In this document: positions 38,201 to 50,200 of the stretch, one piece after another
Layout: each line of letters begins with the position of its first letter
Numbering within the stretch: the first letter of the stretch is position 1
Assembly (NCBI GenBank): GCA_028564705.1
Contig: JAPXFQ010002390.1
Location: forward strand, 1,367,972-1,431,971
Source: Apricaphanius iberus
Taxonomy: Eukaryota > Chordata > Actinopteri > Cyprinodontiformes > Aphaniidae
Direction: 5' to 3'
DNA: 64,000 bases
Program-made: the position numbers and the translations under genes
The notes under the pieces: model-generated
What the model was told of the DNA's origin: nothing
Seen by the model: only the letters and a program-made list of their open reading frames with translations
The model's database searches: none

Positions 38201-41200
38201 GGGTTATAATATGCTTCCTGTATGTGTCAGCATTATGAAGAGCGGTGTATGTCGAAAGCTTCACCAATCAGAAACTACACAACATACACTCACAATTAGG
38301 ATTATTTAAGCAATGTTTTCTTTCTGTCTCTCCAGGTTTTGCGAGTCTCCTTGCAGTGATCCGGAGTTCCCTGGTGGCCGCGGGCGAGGGAAACGACTGA
38401 AAATGGCCATGTCTGATAGGTCCTACATGGAACCGTCCCACGCCACTAAAGTCAGGGGTCTTCCGCACCACAGGAGCCGTGGAGGTGGTGTGGCCGGATT
38501 CATCCACAGCAAGGGAAGGAGGGGCAGCCTGAACCTCAACAGCAACGGCAGAGCGCCTCCTTCCTTCTTCACGGTCGACGATGTTAAAGCCACCAACGTG
38601 ACCTCCTCAATACCCGCCGGGAAGCGAAAGAACAAACCCCCGGCTGACTTGGACCTTAGTCTCGTCCCTTCAGACGAAATGAAAAATGGGAACGGGAAGA
38701 GGATCCGAGCGAAATCCCGGAGTGCCCCATCAACGCCGTTGGGCAAGTCTGACCCATCTTTCATGGATCCAGGAGGAGGCTGCGCTTCCTCTCCCCCACC
38801 ACCCATCCTCATTGACTGCCCTCATCCGAACTGCACTAAACGCTACAAGCACATCAACGGCCTGCGCTACCACCAGACACACGCACACCTGGAGGCGGAG
38901 GAGCAGAGGAAGCCTGAGCTGGGCCCCTTGAAGGATGGAGAGAGCGAGGACCGACTATCGGACTGCGAGGACAACATCAGCAACGTGACGTACGAGCCCC
39001 CAGAGAACAGCACAAACACCCACAGCTCATCGAAGAAACCTGCTCCTCTCTACAAAGTGACCACTGTGGGGTCCCCCAAGAACAGACGGCTAATCCTCAG
39101 CACTGACCACAGCCCCTCAGCCAACTCCAAAACCAGAAGAACCTCACTCCTAAAGGACGGTCTGATCGACGACCTCAGCAATCTGCCCATCATCTCCAAT
39201 ATGACTGTGGTTTTAGAAAACTGCATGGTCCCGGACAGAAGCTCCTCTGTAGAGATGCCCAAACTGGAAGCAGAAGGACTGATTGATAAAAAGGGAGGAG
39301 GATCCGATAAAGGTAAGAAGGCCAACGGGAAGGTGGAAAAACTATCCAAGTCTAGGACTAACCGTCCAATCGCTCCAGCTCCTGCACCACCGAAGCTGAT
39401 CGCCATACCCAACGTGACATATCCGACCAGCAGTGCTGATGTTGCACCCCAACAACAGCCGTCACCGATGGCTGCAGTAGGCCTCACCAGTAAAAACCTT
39501 TCCTTAAAACCCATTAAACCAAAGCTTAGCATCGTAGTAGAGCCAAACCTCGTCAAAGCCACAATGGCCACTTGCAAGGAGACCAGAAAAAAAGAAAAAA
39601 GGAAGCTAAAGGATAAACATAACAAAGAACCAGCAAACAGGACTCCAAATGGTGACGGTACTTTGATCAAACCGGAAGATGCTGGATCTGGACTTAAAGG
39701 TGGGGTTAAGGAAATACCTGGAAGCCTTCTGAAGGAGCACCTTAGCAAACAGGATGTACTGAATGGACTCACAGAGAGCCAGGAGAGCAGGATGGCCAGC
39801 ATCCGTGCAGAGGCTGATAAGGTCTACACGTTCACAGACAACGCCCCCAGCCCGTCTATAGGCGGTTCGTCGAGACTCGACTCGAGTGTCGCGGGAGACG
39901 GCGGCAGCAAGAACAACAGCCCCGCCTACTCCGATATCTCAGACGCAGGGGACGATGGGGGGCCTTCGGAGTGCCGTCGGAATGTGTCCTCCTCTTCCTC
40001 CTCCGAGGTGAGCTCCAATAGCAGCCATGCTAACTCTGCTAAAACTCCTCCCACGGCTTCGAAGGAGCCCCAGTCCCCATACTACCACGGCTATGACCCC
40101 TACTACCTGCAAGGCTACATGCAGAGCAGTGGGGCTGTTAGCTTCCACAAAAACTCTCCACACGACAGCAAAGGGAAAGACAGGAAAGAGGAAATGAAAG
40201 ACGACGAAAAGAACTCCTCCCACGAGTTCTCAGATCCTAAGAAAGGTGACGGGCCACCTCAATCTCAGCTCCAGCTGGCCATGAGTCAGACCCAGACGGC
40301 TTTGGCTCAGTCTCTGTATTACGGCCAGTACTCCAGAGGACTTTATATGGACCAGAAGCTTTTACTGGCCTCCAAATGTTGTGACCAGTCCCTCACTACC
40401 AAGCAAAGGGGACAAGGGGTAAGGGATACCGAGGATGTTAAACATATAGTTGGGGTTTCGGCCTGTGGAGCTATGCTGGGTAAAGGTCCAGATGGCGCTA
40501 AAGGCTGCTGCGCCAAGCCGGTACTTTCCTATGTGGAGATGAGTGAAAGGGGAGAAAGGGGGCAGAGTCTGGGCATAAAGGTGGTGCACAGTGGCATGGT
40601 GGACCAGCACCAGGTCTCAATGAAAGACTGTGATGACATCAAGTCACCCTCCTCCACCTCCTCCTCCTCTTCATCCCTCCACAATCCAAACAGTCAGACA
40701 GATCTGGACTCAAATGTTTCGTTTTCCAGTGTAAGTTTCTCCCTCTGCTTATAACCCGCCGCCGCCGCTGATGGTGTTGTTGGTGTGCTTTACTGACTGC
40801 TGTTGAGTGTCACAAAGAGATTAACCTTACATTGTGTACAATAGGTGCTAATATCAAGGACCGTGTGGCTTCTGTGCTGCTATAGCTCTACTTCGACATA
40901 CTACTTCAGTCGTTTCAAATGCAAATGTCTTTAACGTTTAGAGTGAGAATCATTGGAGGAAATGTGATTTTTCCAGCTCTAGCTGCAAAGGAACAAAAGG
41001 CTTGTACAGTTTTCTTACCAGTCTCATCCCTCTAAATGTTGGAGAGGTTGTTCTTTTTTCTCCCCTCCAAATTGCTCTAAACTCGTCACTTGATCATGTC
41101 TCACTGCTGAATGGCCGGCTGCTGTTGAAACGTCGTCATCCTCCATCAACATCTCATCCAGAGCCGGTGATAGATGGTCTGTCTATGGCTCTGTTCACTC

Positions 41201-44200
41201 ATCTACAGTGTTTCCTCTATAGTCGTTCAGCAGCGGTGGGCCACTGCAGAGAGAAATTGTCCTCATCTATTAAAAAGGAAAACAAAGAACTGATGAAAGT
41301 CATAAATTATCCTTCGCTTCTCCTTCAAAAGCACTAAAGAGACGATTTTCTGGTGTTTAAATAGAGCAGTGTCTAGTTTTAGCCCTGCAGCTGTCAGTGC
41401 AAGCGGGACCGAGACGTGGACCGAAGTTGAACTGACCCCCCCACCCCAAAAAAAACATGGCTCCCACCCACCACTGTTGGCAAAGAATTATAGGGGAAAC
41501 ACTGAACCAGCACCAACACTTGTCCCCATCAATCTAGTCCCCAGACGGGCCCGCCTGGGCGCACCGCCTCGTGCTCAGCAAACATTCAGAGCTACACAGT
41601 CCACATGGGGAGAATGTCCAGGAGGGGGAGGCGGGCAGTGGGACAGAGTGGGGAGCTACCGTGGCGTCCGCCGGGGCCAGGAAGACCTCAGGCGGCGTTG
41701 GCGTGGATGCCAGAAAACCCAGGCTCCAAGATCTCCCGCCCGTCATCGACACGGAGGATTCACTCCGACATGAGGTGCTGCAGGACCAGGAGCCGATAGG
41801 AGGGCTGTCAGAGGAGTCCCAGAACGCCAGGGCGGCAGTGTCTCCACCCATGGCCCCCCAGCAGCCCTGCAACAAGTACCAGCACTCCTACTCTCCCTAC
41901 CTGGGCAGCGGGGGCTCCTACAGGGGAGTGTCCCCAACCTTGATCCACAATTACCCAGGTAAGACTGAAGAGCAAAATCATAATTTAGCATTTAGATACC
42001 AAAAAAACAAACAACTAAGAGGAGTGTTTTTGCTGCTTCCACATTTAAAATGATTAATCTTCTTATGATTGAATAGACATGGAGGCTTAATGTGTTCAAG
42101 GTGCTGCTTGTAAAGTTACACAGTCAAAAGTTAATAGCAATAATTTAGGTTATTTAGCCCAGTGGTTCCAAAACGTTCCTCCTTCTTACCCATAAAATAA
42201 AAATGTAACACAGTCGTGACCCCAAAACTTAGCTTAGCAAGTATTTTTACAGAGTGTTTATTGACACAGTCAGCATCAAAGCATTTCTAAAATCCACATG
42301 TTTTATCATTATTTTTGATTTTTAAGTTTCTGAAGAGGAGCTCATGACCCTAAACTGACCCATGTTGGGTCCCGACCCCAACTTTGGGAACTACTCATGT
42401 AGCCTGTCAAAAGAGGAAAAAACAGGGTCATAATTTTCACAAGTCATTTTTGAATGCATGTTATTCATTAATTTCTAAATGTTACGGTTTACTAAATGCT
42501 TTGATGAAAAAGCTAAATATTTATTTACAAATTAAAAATGTATCTCCAATGTAAAACTTTAGCTTTTTTTCACTAAATAAAGTTAAAGGTTGAATATGGA
42601 ACATTTCCATAAAAAGCTACATTTGAAAACAAAATAATACATCTTTGGTGCTGAGATAAAATAATTAAAACAAAACAGTTTATTCCTATTGGGTTTTTCC
42701 GGGTGTCTGTGGGATCAAAGAATAAAGAGGTTACCAGAGTAAAGTCCCACTAAGACCGATATCTTATGTTGACCTGCAGGGGAAGATGGTGACCAGCTAC
42801 CCAGCACACTATCTTCATCTGCTCTCTCTAGGGAGAAGGCCTTTTATTTGGAGTCGCTCGCATACGTGCCTCAGCAAGGGCGGTCCTTGCTGGGAACAGA
42901 TTACAGCATTTTCCACGCATTTAGACCCTTTCTGTCTTAAGATGAGGTTGTGCAAAGTTTTGTGCTCATCCATCACTGCATCCTGTAGAACTGCAGAATA
43001 TGCATAATGGCCTTACAAGACTGCTGTCATGATGGGGACACAAACTTTATTTTAGCTTGTAACAGAAGAACTTAAACTGCATCTGGAACAATTAATCTAA
43101 AAAGATGAAATTAGAGCAGGTAAAAGGCATCTACCCAGTCAAAGTTGTCTTGGTTATCTGATTTGTTTTCTTGTGCCTTTTCCTCCCCCCGACTTCTCTT
43201 CAAAAATCAAGTTTAAACTGAATAGATGAAATATAAACAAAGCGTAAACAATCTAAACATGGAAATTAGTGGTTCGTTCCCAGGTTCCTGCACCAGAATG
43301 TTGAGATAAAATAATTTAAACTAAACCATTTATCCCTCCTGGTTCTTTCCGGTTGTCAAAGAATAAAGGGTCAAAGAATAAAGAGGTTACCAGAATAAAG
43401 TCCCACCAAGACCGATATCTTATGTTGACCTGCAGGGGAAGATGGTGACCAGCTACCTAGCACACTATCTTCATCTGCTCTCTGTAGGGAGAAGGCCTTT
43501 TATTTGGAGTCGCTCGCATACCTGCCTCAGCAAGGGCGGTCCTTGCTGGGAACAGACTACAGCATTTTCCACACATGTTGACCCTCACAATTTCTGTGCA
43601 GTTTTTCGCCGATCTGAGGGTAAACTTGTCTGTGTTTGCACAACAAACTCACGTGTTCACATGAAACTTATTATTAATGCACACACAATATATAATCAAA
43701 GGTCATATGTTTTGCCTGTTAAAATGTCTTAAGCACTAATTAATATTTTAAGCAACAGCTATTAAAATATATTTAAGTGTTAGCAATAAAAAGGAATTGA
43801 AGCATTAGCTGTTAAAAATATAACCCCCTTTCAGAGGGGTGCAGAATAAAAGTACAACATTTCCTTAAAAAAAATATATTTTAATGAAAATTTAATAAAA
43901 TGCATTTTTTAACTGGGCACGACAATGACGTCATGTTTACATCTACCAGCCAGTAGCAGTTGCGGGATGACAGATATGGTCTCTGTGTTCCAACTATATG
44001 ATCGGCACAGCTGGGCTTGTACTGGGAAGAATGGTGGAGTCATCAAGTCCCGCAGCTGCTTCAGAGCCCCAGATATATTGTTATCCGTCGCATGAGAGGA
44101 GTGACCGCAGAACAACACAAACTAGAGTAGTTTTAGGTGAAGCCTAGACTAGATGGACCCATATAAAACTTTTATACGCAATCAAACAAACGCAGAAACT

Positions 44201-47200
44201 GAGACTTTCCTCCTGGATCTCTTTATTATTATTTATTTTCATCCCAACTCTCAGCTTAAAGTGACGGTGTATAGTTTTTGCAGTACATCTTTGAAAATAG
44301 TCATTAAATATTATTTAATGATATTTACGTAAAATATGACTGTAAAAATCAGTTTTAAAATACATAGGTCCTCTTTTCAGGGGAAAACCATATTAGATGA
44401 CGTCTTTACTTCTACAAGAGCCCGGACGGACAAAGCGCACAGAACACGCCCGCTATTAAAACATTGACTTCCCCTCAAAAGGCAAAAAAGTTTCTCCATA
44501 AATACATTTTTACCTCTTTGCTAGTTCCAAGCGATGAAAGAGAGACTGATGGGTTCGTCATGTTGCTGCAAATAGATCATTCTCAGGGAATTGAGCGTTT
44601 GAAAACAGCACTAGTTGGACCTCCGTTGTTGAGTTTCTTACTCGAAGACACAGATACCGCATGCTTGTGATAATTTAGGCATGCGCTGCCCCCTACTGGC
44701 TGAAAATTACACACTGTGCCTTTAAAATTTAGGATTTCTTTTTGAATTATTTTTTACCTTCTTCAGGTTTCCACTACCCTCTGTACGGAAAGACAGCAGG
44801 CAGGGAGGAGTCGGAGTTGACTCCACCCGGCAAGGGAGAACTGAACAGCAGTAAGCTGATCGGCGAGTCTTCCTCGTCCTCCTCCTCCTCATCCGTGGAG
44901 CTGCTGCAGCAGCCGAGCCATCACTTCCACGGAAAATCCCCCGATGTGAGAAACCGCTCGCTTCCTTCACGGCCACATTCACACTGCAGCTCACGGCGCC
45001 TCCGATCTTTATTTTCCTTCACATGTTAGATCTGATGGTTCCTCAGACAGAAAACCCCACTGCAGGGGAGGATGAAAAGAAAGACAAAAACGACAGGAAG
45101 CAGATGTTTTATCTTCTAAAAGTTTATTCTAACTTCAAGCAATGATTCTGACCTTTATTTTACAACACCATGCAACACTAAATATGTTTGAGGGTCACGT
45201 TTGTAAAGTAACATAGTCAAAAACTAACAGCAATCATTTGGGCTGTTTAGCCTGTTATAAAAGAAAAATTGGGGTTTCATTTTTTTAAACTAATATTTCA
45301 TCATGTCATTCGTATATTTACAAATCTCACATTTCCTAACTAAACAGTCTCTCCAGGATTTTGATTTTGTGGCCTAAAATGCCTGATGTTGAGGCAGCGT
45401 TTGTGAAAAGTTGCAACAAAAGTTCCAGCGTTTTTATATGTGATTTTCTTTTACTTTTTTGCCCACCACTTGAAAAATATTTGATAAGCAAGCTTTTTTT
45501 TTTTTTTTTTTTTGCACAAAGGAGCGTTTCCGCAGGTCCTTCCTCCCTGCAGCTGTCCGACTGTACAACCAAAACTGCTCCCAACAAATATGAATATTTT
45601 ACACCTGCACTGTATCTTACATTTGCTCTAAACAACCACACGATATAATTTGCACATTATTTTCAACCTGATGTACATATTCTTATTCTGTGTTGATGTA
45701 CATATTCTGTGTATTATTGTATTTTTTGTATATATTTTTTTTGTTCTGTTACATATGTTGTATATTTGTTGTTTCTTTGGCTGCTGTTTACGACCGAATT
45801 TCCCCGGGTGGGACTATTAAAGGATTATTCTATTTATGCCTATGATTGTACTAACCTCACTAAAATGAAGGCATTCCAATAAATCAGTTACAAAACTATG
45901 AAGATATTTATTTAGCACTGACATAACAACAATGCACAATATAAATTAAATTAATAAAGTTTCGGCTGTGTTGTTTCGGTGATTTAGGTCTTTCGGCCGA
46001 AAACCGAAAATGCACTTTTGGGTCATTTTCGGACGAAAATTTTCTGTGACCGAATTTTCGGTGCATCCCTAATATATATATAGCTACAGTGTATATCAGT
46101 ACACTGAATATTTTTATTTTGTAAGCTAAAAGTTTAGCTTCTAAAATAAGAATTTAGTTTGTAAATTAAATAATTAGCTTACTAACTAAATGTTTGTTTG
46201 AACCAGTGACACTTGTCAAATAGTCAATAACATGGTTGCAAATTAACCTCCATTGTCTTCTCTGACGGGCTAAATAATCCAAGTATTTACTGTTTAACTG
46301 CAACTTTACAAACAATACCCTTATAAATACAACATAAGTTCTTACCTATAAAAGCCTCAGGTTGCTTCAAGTAGCTCTTGCACACCTACAGTCAAGTTAC
46401 AAATCATTGTTCTTATTAGGTTTTGAGATTAGATAAATACTCCAAAACTTCAAAAGTGAAATAAAACTAAGAATATTTCTTCTGCTTCCAAAAGAATTTA
46501 GGATGAATATAGCAGTCAAGCCATTCTGATTTAATCTACAGTTATTTTCAATAAATGATGGGGAACAGATGGGAAATTCAGCTGTAACAGCAGCAAAGTG
46601 ACAGGAAATAGAAGCATTAGATTTACAGAAGAAGAAAATATAGAAAACAGAATTACTTATTCACTTTTTGAGTGTTTTTGTGACTGTAGTGGCCTTTATC
46701 TGACAGGCAATAGTGTAAAAAAGGGAGAGGGAAGTGAAGGAAGACATGCAGCAAAGGTCTTCAAGGACGGGACTCAAACTGAGGATGACCGCATTGAGTT
46801 TCAAAGCCTCTGCAAGTGGGGCGCCTGCACCAACCAGTACACTACACAACCCCCCAACATATGGGAAATGTTAAGGCAAATTGACAAAACTAAAGTTATG
46901 CGCAGTTATTGAAAATAAAACTTGCAAACCCATATTTGAGGAATGTGAAACTGAGCAATAAATGAATAAATAAAAGTACAAAATGTACATGTGTTGTGCA
47001 TTAATGAAATACATACTTATTAAAAGGTGAAAAAATCTAAAAGAGATGTGCAATAACAGCAGAAATGTTATTTAAACTGAGAAAAATAGAGCAAACTACA
47101 CATTGGTGGAAAACATTCTTAGATTTTTTTTTGAGGGAAAACCGAAGATAACGTTCCTTCATCCACCTAGGATGGAGGGAATATTATGCAAAATTATATA

Positions 47201-50200
47201 AATAGGAATGTTATTGTTTTTTTATGTATTTCAGTAATACCATTACTCAGTGAAGCACATTATATGGACTGATGTTTGAAAGCTTTTATTTCTCTTAATT
47301 AGGATGATTTACTGCTGACAGCTGATTAAACTGAGGTTGTGTTGCCTAGTTAGGGCCGGTTGATTTATTGATTTATTGTTGAGTCCATATTTATTTAACT
47401 TGGGGATTCATTTATTCATTCTTTACCAAAATGCAACATGACCCAACAAATCATGCAGACTGTAGGATTGGAACAGTTTTCATTTCTCTGTGCTGTCTGT
47501 GAGCTCAGTGAGATTAATCCATGTGGTTCTGTGTTGAAGCGTCGGTTTCCAAGCTGAGAATAAACTGCGTTTGTCTGTTTTCTGTGCAGCCTGGTGAGAA
47601 GGGCTCGCCTGAGAGAGGCAGAGACACGGAAGGGGAGAGGAACCACGAGTCGTTTGCTCGACACCTCCACACACACCATCACACACACCTGGGTATGAGC
47701 TACAACCTGATGTCCGGACAGTTCGACATCTACCAAGGTACACACCTGCCGCTTCTTCACATCAGTCAGAATCTGGTCGCACTTTTGGAAGGATGAAGTT
47801 GCTTCGTATTGCACTATGTTCTCATAAATCAGAAGTGCGTTAAGAGACAAGGTTGAGTTATTTTATAGCTCCTAACATGAAAGAAGCTGTGTGGATCAGT
47901 TTAGAAAGAAAATTGCATAAAATTTAAATAGAGATAAAGAATAAAGAAGCTTGAAATATTTTGTATGTAACTAATCAAGGCATTTTATATAAAGTTGCGG
48001 TGCAATATAGTTTTGAATTCAGCTTTGTTTTTTTTGCAGGAATTATGATTTAGGATCTCTAAATGTTCTGCAGCAAAAAAATCCTGAAAGGAAAACATAA
48101 TGTAGCCTCTGCTTTCCACCGATTGCATATTACCTTCTGAAACTGAGCTGTTACTTTAACTTACACATTTCTTTCTCTGATTCATTTTCCAGGATTTACA
48201 GATTCTCCTTTCTGAAACTTTGATGTTATTTGTCCTAAATCTACATGTTAATTATCTAGAATTAGCCATTACTTTCCCAGATAATACAGCTTATTATCCC
48301 CCCGATTTACAGGTTATGAATTTTTTGTATACCGCCACCTGCTGTTTTAATGTAGTCCGTCATGTAAATCGCAGGATTCCGGTACAGGCTGAGAACCGCA
48401 CCATGTGAACAGAAAAAAATGGCCGTTTTCTGGCACGGCCACACGTGAAAACGCCCTGAGGGGCTAGTGTAATGATGGCTTTGCAAGCTCGGTAGGTTAA
48501 GCAACAAAACATCAAACCAGAGGCGTGTTTCCCTAGCACTGAATCACATCATGTCTAAATAACCCAAGCATTTATTACTCACCAATCCAGTAGCAACACG
48601 GCTCAATCCTGCCGTATCTCTAACGTCTCACTCACAGCGGCTGCAAACACAAAGTTTAAAACTTGTAACACTCGGTTGAAGAAGATAATCCTACTTTGAC
48701 CTAAACTGAGCAACAGTTTGACGGAAAAGATCTTTCTCAGCAGTGAAAGGAAGGAAATGTCCTCTGACCTTTGTTATCTTGCTCTATCACTTCCTCATTT
48801 TCTTTTCCTTGCTTCTTCTGATAGCATCTTCTTTGGTTTCTTTGGTGGATCTGCTGTGGCTCAAGTCTCAAAACCGCGGGTTTATTTGCATCATTTTGTG
48901 GCGTGTATCTTACTGTCGTAAAGAGAAACTTTACGCGAGAGAAAAGTTGTATAGTGCGGTTTTCAGCAGCAGGACCCTCCAGGGCAATGACAGTTATAAA
49001 AAAATGAACATAAACGATGCTGGTGTGCCGCAAAAACATTTCAAAAACACGTGTTATTAAGGTGTAAATGTTACGGAGTGTTCTTTAATATAATAAATAC
49101 CTTGTATTTCAGGATGTTTTAATGTTAAAGTGTTGTGTGGCTGATTTTCACTCTTAATCTCCTGTGTTTTTCGAAGGTCTGAGCTCCAGGTCGCTTCTCT
49201 CCAGTAAGCAGGTGTCAGGACACTCCTCAGCAGGTAAGTATGAAAACCTTAGAGCTGAGCCGGTGCAGAAGAGCTTAAATCAACACCTACAACAGCAAAA
49301 ACTATTCACTTCAATATTGTCCTGTTAAAAAGGTGATGACACTGCATATGTTAATAAAAAAACGATGTATGAAGCACTATTCACCATTTTCCCAAACATA
49401 CAAATGATTTTTATGTTTTCATGTTTAAAACATTTGTTTTCTGCTCTTAGTTTTCCAGAATAAATTTGCAGAGGTTTAATTATTAAATAGAAATAAATAG
49501 ATTTACAAACAACAAGTTCAGCTCCCGATGTTGTTTTTCGCTGCAACTCAAACTGCTAAACTTTTCCTCCCATGGGAAAACATGACAATCACAGGGAATG
49601 AGAGTTTACCTTGTAAAGACCTGTAAAATTTGTTCAAACTATGAACTAAGTTACTTTTTAGAAAACCTAAAATTTAATGTTTTTGTAAGTTAAAGGATAA
49701 AGGATGTTCTATGATAAAGGATTATTTAATTACTAGATGCACATGTATCATGACTTTTATTTCTGTCATTTGGAACTACTTAAGCAGTTGTGTTGGCCAG
49801 GACTCTCTTGAAAAGGAGATTTTGAACCTCATTGTGATTTTTCCTGGTTAAATTAAAGTTAAAGTAGAACTTTCATGAAATTCCCCGCAACGTTTGGGCC
49901 CTTTTTTAGCCACACTCTAAGTACCTTAATACTATATCAAAGGATCGCTTGCCGCAATTCAGCCGTGATGTAGAAATGCAGGTGTGACGAGGTAGCCCTT
50001 CTGTTAGCATTAGCACAGAACGACCGGGTTTCGGAGGGCGGGGCCTAGGCTATGCGCTTCTGTGGTCAATGAGTCTCTAACGATATATCGAATGTTCAAC
50101 TATAATATATAATCTTTTTTTCCCCAAATAAAAATATGCTAGCAACAATGCTACATAAACACACTGGGGTATTAGCTGTGAAGCTAATTTTGAATGTTAG

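Noticed and set aside
38313..38335. ATG-led start of the long frame over znf608 exon C
   Set aside because: These bases are the polypyrimidine tract and acceptor of intron 2; the preceding exon joins in phase at 38336.
39050..39802. 250-codon minus-strand frame over exon C
   Set aside because: Shadow of the znf608 coding strand; low-complexity Ser/Leu-rich, no motif or homology.
41571..42053. Stand-alone frame across exon D and intron 4
   Set aside because: It begins with GTG inside the exon and runs past a good GTAAGA donor at 41959; homology stops exactly there.
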